Numbered from the stretch's first letter, positions 40,728-51,405 are shown. The stretch is DNA of 64,000 nucleotides from Acinetobacter suaedae (GCF_008630915.1 NZ_CP043909.1:3038001-3102000), one strand, 5' to 3'. A program made the numbers and translations. Notes: generated by a model not told the origin, from the letters alone.

Positions 40728-41644
40728 TAATATAAAGCTTTCAACAATTCACCTGCACCTTGATCCAATAAATCTTGTGCAAGCTGTTCACCCAACTGCT
40801 CGGCTTGATCCGTCGCACCAATCCGCTGCTGTTTGAGTAAAGTTTTCCCATCCACACTTCCAACACGGCCTTCGAACTGAATGTGTTGATTGACTAAAGT
40901 TGCATACCCAGCAATTGGAACTTGGCAACCACCCTCTAAATAAGCATTAAACGCACGTTCCGCACGCACACAAATCGAGGTTTCTTCATGTTGCAAGGGT
41001 TGAATCAATGCCAAAAGCTTTTCATCATCTGCACGACATTCCAAACCTAATGCCCCTTGCCCCACCGCAGGCAAGCTAAGCACAGGATCCAAACAATGCC
41101 GAATACGATCAGCCAAACCTAAACGCTTTAAGCCTGCACTAGCTAGAATAATCGCATCATATAAACCATCATCTAACTTAGACAACCGCGTTCCCACATT
41201 GCCACGTAGATCAATAATCTCTAAATCTGGACGTTGCTGTAAGATCTGGCATTTTCGGCGTAAGCTGGAAGTCCCAACTTTTGCACCCTGTGGCAAATCC
41301 TCAAATCGCGCATAATGATTCGACACAAAGGCATCTAAAGGATCTTCACGCTCACAAATAACTGCCAAAGTTAAACCTTCAGGTAAATGCATCGGTACAT
41401 CTTTCATAGAATGTACAGCTAAATCAGCACGGCCATCCAATAATGCTGCTTCGAGCTCTTTAACAAATAAACCTTTACCACCAATTTTTGCCAATGGCGT
41501 ATCGAGAATTTTGTCACCTTGCGTGACAAATTTAACTAACTCAACAGTTAAATCTGGATAAAGTGCGTTTAAACGAGAACGAATATGCTCCGCTTGCCAA
41601 AGTGCAAGAGGACTTTGTCGAGTCGCAATTTTTAGGGTTTTCAT
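40727..41644 (-). CDS. hemC: porphobilinogen deaminase (hydroxymethylbilane synthase)
   Basis: This 305-residue enzyme polymerises four porphobilinogens. It has [19 protein letters not shown], the substrate-site [21 protein letters not shown] and [14 protein letters not shown]. The dipyrromethane cofactor Cys lies in [13 protein letters not shown]. It is the first gene of hemCDXY, 107 bp after algR, the order seen in Pseudomonas. Confidence 0.97.
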   Translation of the reverse strand: MKTLKIATRQSPLALWQAEHIRSRLNALYPDLTVELVKFVTQGDKILDTPLAKIGGKGLFVKELEAALLDGRADLAVHSMKDVPMHLPEGLTLAVICEREDPLDAFVSNHYARFEDLPQGAKVGTSSLRRKCQILQQRPDLEIIDLRGNVGTRLSKLDDGLYDAIILASAGLKRLGLADRIRHCLDPVLSLPAVGQGALGLECRADDEKLLALIQPLQHEETSICVRAERAFNAYLEGGCQVPIAGYATLVNQHIQFEGRVGSVDGKTLLKQQRIGATDQAEQLGEQLAQDLLDQGAGELLKALY

Positions 41645-41751
41645 AAATGTACGTCAAGCATTGATCAAAGCAATTGTTCCCAACTTAACTTGATCACCTA
41701 AAATTGCAAGTAAAAAATCATAAACTGCTTTTCCGCTTAAGAAAAAAGCCG

Positions 41752-42489
41752 TTAAAGTTGATGCATGCATTCTCTTAAACTTGGTAAATGTCGACGACTT
41801 ACCGACAAACGCTCATCCAGCTCTCGTAGACGCACTTGATATTGTCCCGCCGCAACCAATTCCAAACCTTCTAAATAATCCAAAGATACCAGCGCATTAC
41901 GATGAATTCGGATAAAGCGATCTGCAAATTCATTTTCCAAATCCTTTAAGGTTTCATCAATTAATACACTGCCATTCTTGTGACGAACCGTGACATATTT
42001 CTGATCCGCTAAAAAGTAATATACATTTTCTAATGGAATTAACTCGACGCCGCGATATGTTTTAGCTGCAATTTGGTGACGCTGATTTTTGGAATCGTCC
42101 ATATTTTCTTGTTGTAAACCCGTCATTTGTGCTTGTGTTAGTTGGGTTAAATGGTGAAATACTTGTTCTAAATCTTGCTGAGCAATAGGCTTTAACAAAT
42201 AGCCTTGTGCTTGAAATTTAAATGCTTCCAACGCATGCTGATCATAAGCTGTACAAAAAATAATCGCAGGGCGTGGATTTAGATGCCGCAATTGCTCCGC
42301 ACATTCTAGACCATTCATACCTGGCATTTGAATATCTAACAAAACAACATCTGGCAAATTTTGTTCAATGCAACTTAATACATCTTGTCCATGATGCGCT
42401 GTAGCGACAACCTCATGTCCCATTTGAATAACTAAACGTGATAAACGCTCTACTGCTAGAGGTTCATCGTCAGCAATTAGGACTTTCAT
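41752..42489 (-). CDS. algR: LytTR response regulator AlgR
   Basis: The product has 245 residues. The receiver domain has Asp7-Asp8, the phosphoacceptor Asp52 (VVLLDIQMPGMNG) and Lys100. The C-terminal LytTR DNA-binding domain has GVELIPLENVYYFLADQKYVTV and RIHRNALVSLDYLEG. AAGGAGG before ATG 42489 decides the start over an upstream in-frame ATG (42522). In Pseudomonas AlgR controls alginate, twitching and virulence; the regulon here is unknown. It lies 57 bp after algZ. Confidence 0.93.
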   Translation of the reverse strand: MKVLIADDEPLAVERLSRLVIQMGHEVVATAHHGQDVLSCIEQNLPDVVLLDIQMPGMNGLECAEQLRHLNPRPAIIFCTAYDQHALEAFKFQAQGYLLKPIAQQDLEQVFHHLTQLTQAQMTGLQQENMDDSKNQRHQIAAKTYRGVELIPLENVYYFLADQKYVTVRHKNGSVLIDETLKDLENEFADRFIRIHRNALVSLDYLEGLELVAAGQYQVRLRELDERLSVSRRHLPSLRECMHQL

Positions 42490-42546
42490 CCTTTCCTCCT
42501 TGTCATCGTTAACTTCATCCATATTTTTTATGGTTAACTCGACTTA

Positions 42547-43689
42547 TTATTTTACTCGGTAGTGGTAGTTCACCACTGTGGTATATAACGATGCGCCCCC
42601 ATACACTTGAAATTTTACAGCTTGGCCGTAATATGCTTTCAAACGCTGTTCAACATTTTCTATCGCAATACCATTCCCTTTCCGCGTTTTTATTGTATCG
42701 CGAGAATAAGGGTTAGTAATGACTATACTGACTTGATTTTGCAATATTTCAACCAATACCGTAATAGTTGATTGTTGCAGAACTCTTTCGACCCCATGAA
42801 AAATACTATTCTCAAGTAAAGGTTGCAATGTTAATAAAGGAATCGTAACCCGTTTTAGTTCAATTGGGGTTGCTTGAATATTCCATTCGACTTTTAAACG
42901 ATCACCCAAACGTATTTTTTCGATACTGAGATATTGCTGACATAAATCTATTTCTTCAGCCAAACTGACCAATTTAAGTTCTTGGAAACTTGCCCGAAAT
43001 AAACGAGATAAATTAATTAACATATTTTCAGCTTTATCAGGATCAATTGTGATTAGGCTTACTACACTATTTAAACTATTAAATAAAAAATGTGGATGGA
43101 TACGCGCCTGCATTGCTTGAATTCGAGCATTTAATTCGCTGTATTGCTGATTCAGCCATTGTTCACGCATATATAGATATCGCAAACAAAATGCACCTAA
43201 CAACACACCATAACTTAGATGCAACCCCACTCCCTGAAATAGAATCTGTCCATTAAAATTACCTGATGGGACAGTCCAAAACTGGATCACATTCACCACG
43301 CAGGTAGTCGAAAAAACAATGAGCTGCAACAGAATAAAACCCAAGATCAACGCAGTTTTTTGACTAAATTTTGCAAAAAAAGTTTGATAATAGTCTACAA
43401 ATGCAGCAAAAGATAAAATCACCCAATTAATAAAAAATATATATTGCAAGAGACGAACCCCTTGCAATGCATGCCACGATTGCGCTTCAGCTAAAGCTAG
43501 TACCATTGCAAGAACATTACTTGCAACAATTAGTTCTAATAAGTATTGCCATTGCCCAATTTTCGTAAAAAAATAGGAGCCTGATGGATTCAATGAACGT
43601 GATTGCGATAACTTCTTCGCATGAGTTTCGGCAACTGCGTTTGGATTTGCTATACTCTTTTTTATTTTACTGAGCCGCCATGACCACAT
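42547..43689 (-). CDS. algZ: sensor histidine kinase AlgZ/FimS-like
   Basis: This membrane kinase has about 380 residues with four to five hydrophobic segments in its first half, then the LytS-type His_kinase motif [17 protein letters not shown] with the phosphoacceptor His. A C-terminal ATPase has [18 protein letters not shown] and [18 protein letters not shown]. The start is uncertain: ATG 43689 is chosen, which overlaps the divergent argH start by 10 bp. TTG 43596 would avoid the overlap, but it has no visible ribosome binding site. Confidence 0.85.
   Translation of the reverse strand: MWSWRLSKIKKSIANPNAVAETHAKKLSQSRSLNPSGSYFFTKIGQWQYLLELIVASNVLAMVLALAEAQSWHALQGVRLLQYIFFINWVILSFAAFVDYYQTFFAKFSQKTALILGFILLQLIVFSTTCVVNVIQFWTVPSGNFNGQILFQGVGLHLSYGVLLGAFCLRYLYMREQWLNQQYSELNARIQAMQARIHPHFLFNSLNSVVSLITIDPDKAENMLINLSRLFRASFQELKLVSLAEEIDLCQQYLSIEKIRLGDRLKVEWNIQATPIELKRVTIPLLTLQPLLENSIFHGVERVLQQSTITVLVEILQNQVSIVITNPYSRDTIKTRKGNGIAIENVEQRLKAYYGQAVKFQVYGGASLYTTVVNYHYRVK
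43648..43656 (+). promoter_or_regulatory. extended -10 promoter of argH
   Basis: TGCTATACT is an extended -10 element, 24 bases before the argH ATG, with no good -35. It lies inside the coding sequence proposed for the N-terminus of divergent AlgZ. Confidence 0.55.
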
Positions 43690-45113
43690 CTTCTCAATCC
43701 TCATCTTCAGCAAGCCCTCATCAAACCTCTGGCATGTGGGGCGGTCGCTTCTCGGAAGCAACAGATGCCTTTGTTGCAGAATTTACCGCATCTGTGCAAT
43801 TTGACCAACGTTTTTATAAGCAAGATATTGCAGGTTCAATCGCACACGCAACTATGCTTGCTAAAGTGGGTGTTCTCACTGAAGCTGAACGTGATGACAT
43901 TATTCAAGGTTTAACCACAATTCAAGCAGAAATTGAAGCGGGTGAATTTGAATGGCGTATTGATTTAGAAGACGTACATATGAACATTGAGTCTCGCTTG
44001 ACTCAACGTATTGGTATTACAGGTAAAAAACTACATACTGGCCGTAGTCGTAATGACCAAGTTGCAACTGACATCCGCTTATATTTGCGTGATGAAATTG
44101 ATGATATTTTGACAATTTTACAGCGTCTACAACAAGGTATTTTGCAACTTGCAAGCAAGAATACCAACACGATCATGCCTGGTTTTACTCATCTTCAGAC
44201 GGCTCAACCCGTGACTTTTGGTCATCATTTGCTGGCTTGGTTTGAAATGTTAATCCGCGACACAGAGCGTCTACAAGACTGCCGTAAGCGTGTTAATCGT
44301 ATGCCATTGGGTTCAGCTGCATTAGCAGGAACAACTTACCCAATTGATCGTGCATATACAGCAAAGCTACTTGGATTTGAATCCGTTTCAGAAAATTCAT
44401 TAGATGCCGTTTCGGATCGTGATTTTGCGATTGAATTCAATGCCGCTGCATCTTTAATCATGATGCATTTATCTCGTATGTCAGAAGAACTGATTTTATG
44501 GACATCTGCGCAATTTAGATTCGTAAACATTCCTGATCGCTTCTGTACAGGCTCATCGATCATGCCACAAAAGAAAAATCCAGATGTTCCTGAACTGATC
44601 CGTGGTAAATCAGGTCGTGTGTTTGGCGATCTTATTAGCCTATTAACCCTGATGAAAGGTCAACCTTTGGCATATAACAAAGACAATCAAGAAGACAAAG
44701 AACCTTTGTTTGATGCGATTGATACAGTTCGTGGCTCATTGATGGCATTTGCAGATATGATCCCTGCACTTGTTCCAAATATTGAGATGATGCGTGAAGC
44801 AGCACTACGTGGTTTTTCCACAGCAACAGATCTTGCCGATTACTTAGTTAAAAAAGGTGTTGCTTTCCGTGACGCACATGAAATTGTAGGTAAAGCAGTT
44901 GCTTTAGGTGTTGCTGAAGAAAAAGATCTATCTGAGTTAACCTTAGAACAGCTTCAACAATTCTCAGATTTAATTGATGCGGACGTGTTTGATCAAGCAT
45001 TAACACTAGAAGCCTCTGTCAATGCGCGTGATCATATCGGTGGTACGTCACCAAAACAGGTCGAAGCAGCAATTACTCGTGCCCATACTCGCTTAGAACA
45101 GCTTTACGCTTAA
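43680..45113 (+). CDS. argH: argininosuccinate lyase
   Basis: This 477-residue enzyme makes arginine and fumarate from argininosuccinate. It shows SGMWGGRF near the start, [39 protein letters not shown] and the superfamily signature [16 protein letters not shown]. It carries an extra Ser-rich N-terminal extension of about 18 residues compared with E. coli. The 5' leader is very short. yggX follows after 10 bp. Confidence 0.97.
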   Translation: MTTSSQSSSSASPHQTSGMWGGRFSEATDAFVAEFTASVQFDQRFYKQDIAGSIAHATMLAKVGVLTEAERDDIIQGLTTIQAEIEAGEFEWRIDLEDVHMNIESRLTQRIGITGKKLHTGRSRNDQVATDIRLYLRDEIDDILTILQRLQQGILQLASKNTNTIMPGFTHLQTAQPVTFGHHLLAWFEMLIRDTERLQDCRKRVNRMPLGSAALAGTTYPIDRAYTAKLLGFESVSENSLDAVSDRDFAIEFNAAASLIMMHLSRMSEELILWTSAQFRFVNIPDRFCTGSSIMPQKKNPDVPELIRGKSGRVFGDLISLLTLMKGQPLAYNKDNQEDKEPLFDAIDTVRGSLMAFADMIPALVPNIEMMREAALRGFSTATDLADYLVKKGVAFRDAHEIVGKAVALGVAEEKDLSELTLEQLQQFSDLIDADVFDQALTLEASVNARDHIGGTSPKQVEAAITRAHTRLEQLYA

Positions 45114-45123
45114 GGACATCATA

Positions 45124-45399
45124 ATGACTCGACAAGTATTTTGCCGTAAATATCAAAAAGAGCTTGAAGGTCTAGATTTCGCTCCATTTCCTGGTGCGAA
45201 AGGTCAAGAGTTCTTTGAAAATGTTTCCAAACAAGCTTGGCAAGAATGGTTACAGCACCAAACTACATTGATTAATGAAAAGCGCTTAAATGTGTTTGAA
45301 CCTGAAGCTAAAAAGTTTCTTGAAGAACAACGTGAGAAGTTCTTTAACAATGATGAAAGCGTAGAAAAAGCTGAAGGCTGGAAGCCTGAAGAAAACTAA
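45124..45399 (+). CDS. yggX: Fe(2+)-trafficking protein YggX
   Basis: This 91-residue protein starts with [19 protein letters not shown] and continues with [19 protein letters not shown] and FNNDE, the YggX signature. The Cys near residue 7 is conserved. Relatives protect Fe-S clusters from oxidants. It is probably co-transcribed with argH. Its last codons form one arm of a 21-bp inverted repeat. Confidence 0.96.
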   Translation: MTRQVFCRKYQKELEGLDFAPFPGAKGQEFFENVSKQAWQEWLQHQTTLINEKRLNVFEPEAKKFLEEQREKFFNNDESVEKAEGWKPEEN

Positions 45400-45532
45400 A
45401 GCAACGCTTTGGTTTTCTGCAAGACAAGGACGAAGTCCGCGTAGGCCACAATCAAAAAGAATCTATTGCGCAAGACGGAGAACTATGCTTCGAGTTAAAC
45501 AGGAAAGCGTTGCTTTAGTTTTCTGCAAGACA
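45390..45532. repeat. 21-bp inverted plus 21-bp direct repeat after yggX
   Basis: The 21 bases at 45390-45410 (covering the yggX stop) are the exact reverse complement of 45504-45524. The unit is also partly palindromic, so 45391-45417 can fold alone (12-bp stem, one T-G wobble). Bases 45406-45426 recur as a direct repeat at 45512-45532 with one mismatch (GCTTTgGTTTTCTGCAAGACA versus a). GGAC-GAA-GTCC (45428-45438) lies between. It looks like a structured 3' UTR or a decayed mobile repeat. Confidence 0.7.
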
Positions 45533-45557
45533 CGAAGAAGACACCTGTAAGCAACTG

Positions 45558-45586
45558 AAAAAGAGAGCAAATTCGCTCTCTTTTTT
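45558..45586 (+). terminator. terminator of argH-yggX
   Basis: AGAGAGC / GCTCTCT with an AAATTC loop is followed by TTTTTT, about 160 bp past the yggX stop. Confidence 0.9.
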
Positions 45587-45639
45587 ACGTGATATTTACA
45601 TTAGCAATAAAGTCTTACAGAGCATACACACTTGTCTAC

Positions 45640-45668
45640 ATGACACAACTCCGGATCACCCTTATAGT
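45640..45668 (+). promoter_or_regulatory. strong sigma-70-like promoter of candidate sRNA
   Basis: ATGACA (45640-45645, 5/6 of TTGACA) and TATAGT (45663-45668, 5/6 of TATAAT) are exactly 17 bases apart. The expected start is near 45675. There is no coding sequence downstream before the terminator at 45725-45757. Confidence 0.65.
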
Positions 45669-45674
45669 TAATTC

Positions 45675-45757
45675 AGAAGGATAAAGAGACCCTTAGAGAT
45701 CTCACCGAAGTATGATATTTCTCTCCCAGACTTTCCCCCGAAGTCTGGGATTTTTTT
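45675..45757 (+). ncRNA. candidate small RNA (about 83 nt)
   Basis: The interval between the promoter at 45640-45668 and a strong terminator at 45725-45757 has no reading frame with a start and ribosome binding site. The RNA would begin with a purine-rich stretch (AGAAGGATAAAGAGA), hold the palindrome GAGATCTC, then a pyrimidine-rich stretch, and end in a 9-bp stem with a C-rich loop (TCCCCCG). C-rich loops of sRNAs often pair with Shine-Dalgarno sequences. I do not recognise a named family. Start and end are predicted. Confidence 0.55.
45725..45757 (+). terminator. strong terminator of the candidate sRNA
   Basis: CCCAGACTT (45725-45733) and AAGTCTGGG (45741-45749) form a perfect 9-bp stem with loop TCCCCCG, followed by A and seven T. 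The T-run is only on the plus strand, so it does not serve the opposing small gene. Confidence 0.92.
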
Positions 45758-45766
45758 ATGTATCAT

Positions 45767-45883
45767 TTAGCTCACTAAGAAATATTCCCAGATTACGAAT
45801 CCAATCGCAAAGCCAAGAAAAGCATAGAGCGTAATAATTAAAAAAACAAAACTTGCTGAGTTATTCTTTTTTAAAAAGCGCAT
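45767..45883 (-). CDS. small single-span membrane protein (38 aa)
   Basis: The 38-codon frame runs from ATG 45883 to TAA 45767. The peptide starts MRFLKKNNSA, then has a hydrophobic span SFVFLIITLYAFLGFAIGFV, and ends IWEYFLVS. This is a positive-inside, single-transmembrane layout. AAGGTG lies eight bases before the ATG, a proper ribosome binding site, and a 20-bp palindrome lies directly upstream of that. No relative is recognised. Size, topology and ribosome binding site make it a convincing small-protein gene, but it is not proven to be expressed. Confidence 0.62.
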   Translation of the reverse strand: MRFLKKNNSASFVFLIITLYAFLGFAIGFVIWEYFLVS

Positions 45884-45898
45884 CGCGGTCACACCTTC

Positions 45899-45918
45899 AA
45901 ATGAGATTAATCTCATTT
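45899..45918. promoter_or_regulatory. perfect 20-bp palindrome, Fur-box-like operator
   Basis: AAATGAGATTAATCTCATTT is a perfect 10+10 palindrome just upstream of the ribosome binding site of the 38-aa gene. It resembles the Fur-type AATGAGAAT-n-ATTCTCATT but lacks the central base, so the two halves sit one base closer than in a classic Fur box. Confidence 0.5.
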
Positions 45919-45975
45919 TGAATGACTCACTCACTAAAATATAGACACAGAATTTTTCAAAAAACTATAACAGAA

Positions 45976-46001
45976 ATGCCTCTACGATCAGGTGGAGGCA
46001 T
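45976..46001 (-). terminator. probable terminator of phoU
   Basis: ATGCCTC / GAGGCAT (7-bp stem, 12-base loop) lies 45 bp past the phoU stop and is followed on the minus strand by TTCTG, a weak T-run. Confidence 0.5.
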
Positions 46002-46046
46002 CCTACAAAACTGGTAAACAATAGAGTTCAGACAGGTCAAATAAAA

Positions 46047-46769
46047 TTATTTTTGATGAACTTTTTGTTCTATTTCTTCAATACTGGTATGACGAACATC
46101 TGTCCCTTTTGCCATATAAATCACTTGTTCAGAAATATTACGTGCGTGATCACCGATACGCTCCAAAGAACGTAATACCCACATTACATTCATCACACGT
46201 GAAATATGACGTGGATCTTCAATCATATAAGTCATCAATGTCCGTGTTGCTGACTGATATTCACGATCAATATCAACATCTGCCATCACAACTTTCAACG
46301 CTTGATCAACATCCAAACGTGCAAAAGCATCCAAGGCATCATGAATCATGACACGTACTTGGTTACCAATATGACGTGTTTCCATATAACCGCGTGGAGA
46401 CTCACCCTCTTCACATAGGTTTTGAGCAATACGTGCGATTTTTGCAGCCTCATCCCCAATACGCTCCAAGTCAGTATTGGCCTTACTCATTGCAATGACC
46501 ATACGTAAATCAATCGCAGCGGGATGACGGCGTGCCAAAATCAAGGTTAGACCTTCATCAATATCACGCTCAAGCTGATTGACAGTATTATCTTTAAACT
46601 GAACATCAATCGCGAGATTGGCATCTGTATCTAATAAAGAATGGATTGCATTGGCTACCTGTTGCTCTACCAAGCCCCCCATGCTCATAAATTTGGTATG
46701 TACATCTTGTAAGTCTTCATTAAATTGTGAAGAAATATGATGACTTAACACAGGATTACTTGGACTCAC
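46047..46769 (-). CDS. phoU: phosphate-specific transport accessory protein PhoU
   Basis: The product has 240 residues and is built of two repeated three-helix bundles. Each bears the metal-binding E/DxxxD pattern: ANTDLERIGDEAAKIARIAQ in the first and VLRSLERIGDHARNISEQV in the second. It damps signalling from the Pst transporter to PhoR. The start is GTG 46769, preceded by GGAGG with six-base spacing. The pst and phoBR genes are not adjacent here. Confidence 0.95.
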   Translation of the reverse strand: MSPSNPVLSHHISSQFNEDLQDVHTKFMSMGGLVEQQVANAIHSLLDTDANLAIDVQFKDNTVNQLERDIDEGLTLILARRHPAAIDLRMVIAMSKANTDLERIGDEAAKIARIAQNLCEEGESPRGYMETRHIGNQVRVMIHDALDAFARLDVDQALKVVMADVDIDREYQSATRTLMTYMIEDPRHISRVMNVMWVLRSLERIGDHARNISEQVIYMAKGTDVRHTSIEEIEQKVHQK

Positions 46770-46962
46770 AGAATGCCTCCATTAGACACATGGAAAATGA
46801 TGCATGATTAAAACATAACAATGATGAAGTTTTTATGACAGTCATCTTATTTCCGATTAAACAACTCGGATATCTTAAACATACCATAGAAGTTAGAAAA
46901 ATTGTGCAATTCTGATCATTCCAGCCAACAGACACAATCAGAATCATGCTAAGCTAAATGCT

Positions 46963-47068
46963 GCTTGACGGAGCGCAGTTAATCAACTGCTGAGATCATA
47001 ATAATCACGTGATTTAAATATGAGTACCGTTGAACCTGATCAGGTTAACACCTGCGTAGGAATCAAGC
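46963..47068 (+). promoter_or_regulatory. TPP riboswitch (THI element)
   Basis: The conserved blocks CTGAGAT (46989-46995) and ACCGTTGAACCTGATC, then GGTTAACACCTGCGTAGGAA, are present. The P1 stem is closed by GCTTGA (46963-46968) and TCAAGC (47063-47068). It binds thiamine pyrophosphate and should lower thiC expression. About 100 bases separate it from the thiC start. Confidence 0.95.
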
Positions 47069-47138
47069 CCAGCAAAAACCTAGCTCAGTTTTATCCACGT
47101 TTCGAAGGATAAATCCGCCATTGTTTTTGGTCGTGCTT

Positions 47139-49067
<1,929 letters not shown>

Positions 49068-49105
49068 ATCTACCAAAAAAAGATTTGCCTGCGAAACATT
49101 CTCGG

Positions 49106-49136
49106 TTAGGATGAGATATGTACAATCTCATCCTAA
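49106..49136 (+). promoter_or_regulatory. perfect 12-bp hairpin before nudF
   Basis: TTAGGATGAGAT (49106-49117) and ATCTCATCCTAA (49125-49136) pair perfectly around a 7-base loop. TACAAT, a possible -10, starts inside the loop (49121). No T-run follows. It may be an operator over the nudF promoter or the 3' end structure of thiC. Confidence 0.5.
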
Positions 49137-49142
49137 TTGAAG

Positions 49143-49754
49143 ATGAATATTCTTGACCACGCCAGCTATTCAGCCTCCGACGTTACGATAGAATCTCGAA
49201 CGTTCTTATACCGAGGGTTTATTCAAGTAGAGAAAGTGTGTCTCAAACATCGATTATTTCATCGATTGGAGTACTCACCTATTATTCAACGTGAATTAAT
49301 TCATCGGCCTGAAGCAGCTGGCGTTTTATTATACAATGATGTACAGCAACGCTTTGCCTTAATTGAGCAATTCCGAATTGGTGCGATCAACGATAAAACC
49401 TCTCCATGGCAACTTGAAGTCATTGCAGGAGTTCTTGATGGCAATGAATCTCCTGAATGCTGTATTCGTCGAGAAGCACTCGAAGAATCTGGATGTAAAA
49501 TCACAACGTTAAAACATTTATTTAGCTTCTACCCATCTGTTGGCGCATGCTCTGAACTTTATCATTTATATGTAGCAGAAGTTGAATTACCACAAAATGG
49601 AGGCGTATTTGGGGTATCAGATGAAGGAGAGAATATTCAACTTCATTTATTTGATTATTCCCAACTACACACATTATTAAATAATGGGCGGTTGAGAAAT
49701 GCACCTGTAATCATGGCATTACAATGGCTTGCTCAACATATACAACAACGATAA
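49143..49754 (+). CDS. nudF: ADP-ribose pyrophosphatase (Nudix)
   Basis: The product has 203 residues. The Nudix box GVLDGNESPECCIRREALEE, then SG, fits GX5EX7REUXEEXGU. Upstream RPEAAGVLLYND and downstream FYPSVGACSELYHLYVAEV match the ADP-ribose branch (NudF), where the box is followed by a Pro-containing specificity site. ATG 49143 is taken; TTG 49137 two codons earlier is possible. It is followed closely by cpdA, the same pairing as in E. coli. Confidence 0.92.
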   Translation: MNILDHASYSASDVTIESRTFLYRGFIQVEKVCLKHRLFHRLEYSPIIQRELIHRPEAAGVLLYNDVQQRFALIEQFRIGAINDKTSPWQLEVIAGVLDGNESPECCIRREALEESGCKITTLKHLFSFYPSVGACSELYHLYVAEVELPQNGGVFGVSDEGENIQLHLFDYSQLHTLLNNGRLRNAPVIMALQWLAQHIQQR

Positions 49755-49776
49755 CAAGTCTGAGGGGCTAAATACG

Positions 49777-50592
49777 GTGACCTACCAAGTCTCAACCTCA
49801 TCTCAACAAGATTTTGTGATGATACAGATTACTGATACACATTTATTAGAGTATCCGCATTTAGAGTTCGTTGGTATGCAACCCGAACAAAGCTTTCATG
49901 CAGTAATTGACTTGATGCGCCAGCAACATCCTCAAATCGACCTGATTGTACATACAGGTGATTTAGCACAAACACCAACGCCTGTGACTTACAATCGTTA
50001 CATCCAGCACATGCAAAGCTTGCAAATCCCTTTTTTCCACACACCTGGCAACCATGATGATGCCGCACATTTTCCCTTTCATGAAGTCGACCAAACTCAA
50101 ATTACGGTGGTTGAATTAGGGAAATGGGTCATTATTCTTTTAAATAGCGCACAGCCTCAACGCATTGATGGAAGAATTACCGAAAAACAACTTCGTCAAC
50201 TTCAAACCTTACTAACGCAACTGCATGATCGTTATGTGATTCTTGCCTGTCACCATCACCCATTTGCCATGCAATCTGCTTGGATTGATCAACATAAGCT
50301 AAAAAATGCCTCTGATTTATTGGAAACTATTCAACCCTTTTCTAATATCAAAGCGATTGTTTGTGGGCACGTTCACCAAGATGCGATTCATAAATGGCAA
50401 GGTATCGACTTACTATCAACTCCGTCTACCTGTATTCAGTTTAAGCCTAGAAGTGAGAAGTTTGCATTAGATGAAGAACATCCTGGTTATCGCTATATTT
50501 GCCTAAAAGCCAATGGCGAATTAGAAACAAAGGTCTATCGACTCAAAACATCAGAACGCATGACGAGCTCTGAAGTCTTAGGGTATGATTAA
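49777..50592 (+). CDS. cpdA: 3',5'-cyclic-AMP phosphodiesterase CpdA
   Basis: This 271-residue metallophosphoesterase hydrolyses cAMP. Metal ligands lie in ITDTHLL, VHTGDLAQ, TPGNHDD, CHHHPF and CGHVHQD, in the family's order. The start is GTG 49777 with GAGGGG nine bases upstream; an in-frame TTG at 49729 would overlap nudF. It would set cAMP levels for Crp/Vfr-type regulation. Confidence 0.9.
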   Translation: MTYQVSTSSQQDFVMIQITDTHLLEYPHLEFVGMQPEQSFHAVIDLMRQQHPQIDLIVHTGDLAQTPTPVTYNRYIQHMQSLQIPFFHTPGNHDDAAHFPFHEVDQTQITVVELGKWVIILLNSAQPQRIDGRITEKQLRQLQTLLTQLHDRYVILACHHHPFAMQSAWIDQHKLKNASDLLETIQPFSNIKAIVCGHVHQDAIHKWQGIDLLSTPSTCIQFKPRSEKFALDEEHPGYRYICLKANGELETKVYRLKTSERMTSSEVLGYD

Positions 50593-50594
50593 AC

Positions 50595-50729
50595 ATGGTT
50601 TTTAAACTTTTGATTACAAATCACATCGATGATTTCTCACTAAATCTAGACATGAATGACTACCATCTTGCGAAAAAAGTCTATATGATGACGACCCCTG
50701 ATGGAAAAAACCATCGCAGGTTTCTATAA
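50595..50729 (+). CDS. possible 44-aa small protein
   Basis: A 44-codon frame begins with ATG 50595, two bases after the cpdA stop. It gives MVFKLLITNHIDD at the start and a basic end TPDGKNHRRFL. AGGG lies 11 bases upstream, a poor distance, so translation would depend on coupling to cpdA. No family is recognised. It may be chance coding in the dksA upstream region. Confidence 0.3.
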   Translation: MVFKLLITNHIDDFSLNLDMNDYHLAKKVYMMTTPDGKNHRRFL

Positions 50730-50795
50730 AAAACACTTGCATAGCACCATATTTTTTGCGTATAGATAATACGTGTAAGATGAGGAATGCCCTAT

Positions 50796-51329
50796 ATGGC
50801 GAATGACAACCAAAATCAAGTCTTGGATGAACAAACCGAAGTGATTGATGAGCAAAAAGCGCCTGTAAAACGTGTGCGTAAAACCAAGGCTAAGGCTGCG
50901 GAAGGTGGAACAACTGCAAGTTTATTTGGTATCGCACCTTATCAGCCAAAGAAAAATGAAGAATACATGTCTGATGGGCAACTTGAGCATTTCCGTCAAA
51001 TTTTAGATGCATGGAAAGCTGAGTTAATGTCTGAAGTTGATCGCACCTTGAATACCATGCAAGATGAATCAACCGCATTACCTGATGTCAATGACCGAGC
51101 AACGCAAGAAGAAGAGTTTGCTATTGAATTACGTACACGTGACCGTGAGCGTAAACTCATTCGTAAAATCGAACAATCACTTGAAGCAATTCAAGCTGGC
51201 GATTATGGCTTTTGTGAAACTTGCGGTATTGAAATTGGTCTACGTCGCTTAGAAGCACGTCCAACAGCAACTCAATGTATTGATTGCAAAACTTTGGCTG
51301 AAATCAAAGAAAAGCAAAACAACGGTTAA
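50796..51329 (+). CDS. dksA: RNA polymerase-binding transcription factor DksA
   Basis: The product has 177 residues. A Lys-rich N-terminal tail is followed by the coiled coil with its tip around LPDVNDRATQEEEFAIELR (Asp residues that act with ppGpp), and by the zinc finger CETCGIEIGLRRLEARPTATQ and CIDC. It adjusts stable-RNA and amino-acid promoters in the stringent response. ATG 50796 is preferred to 50787, where the GAGGA would touch the start codon. Confidence 0.96.
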   Translation: MANDNQNQVLDEQTEVIDEQKAPVKRVRKTKAKAAEGGTTASLFGIAPYQPKKNEEYMSDGQLEHFRQILDAWKAELMSEVDRTLNTMQDESTALPDVNDRATQEEEFAIELRTRDRERKLIRKIEQSLEAIQAGDYGFCETCGIEIGLRRLEARPTATQCIDCKTLAEIKEKQNNG

Positions 51330-51405
51330 CCCCTCTCCTTTTCCAAAGGGTGTGCAACAGCGCTTTGTAATTCACCAATTCGATACATCTTTGAAAATTC
51401 ATGAT

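Noticed and set aside
46909-46944. 8-bp inverted repeat ATTCTGAT / ATCAGAAT before the thiC riboswitch
   Set aside because: Short arms with a 20-base gap in AT-rich DNA; likely chance, and no regulator can be suggested.
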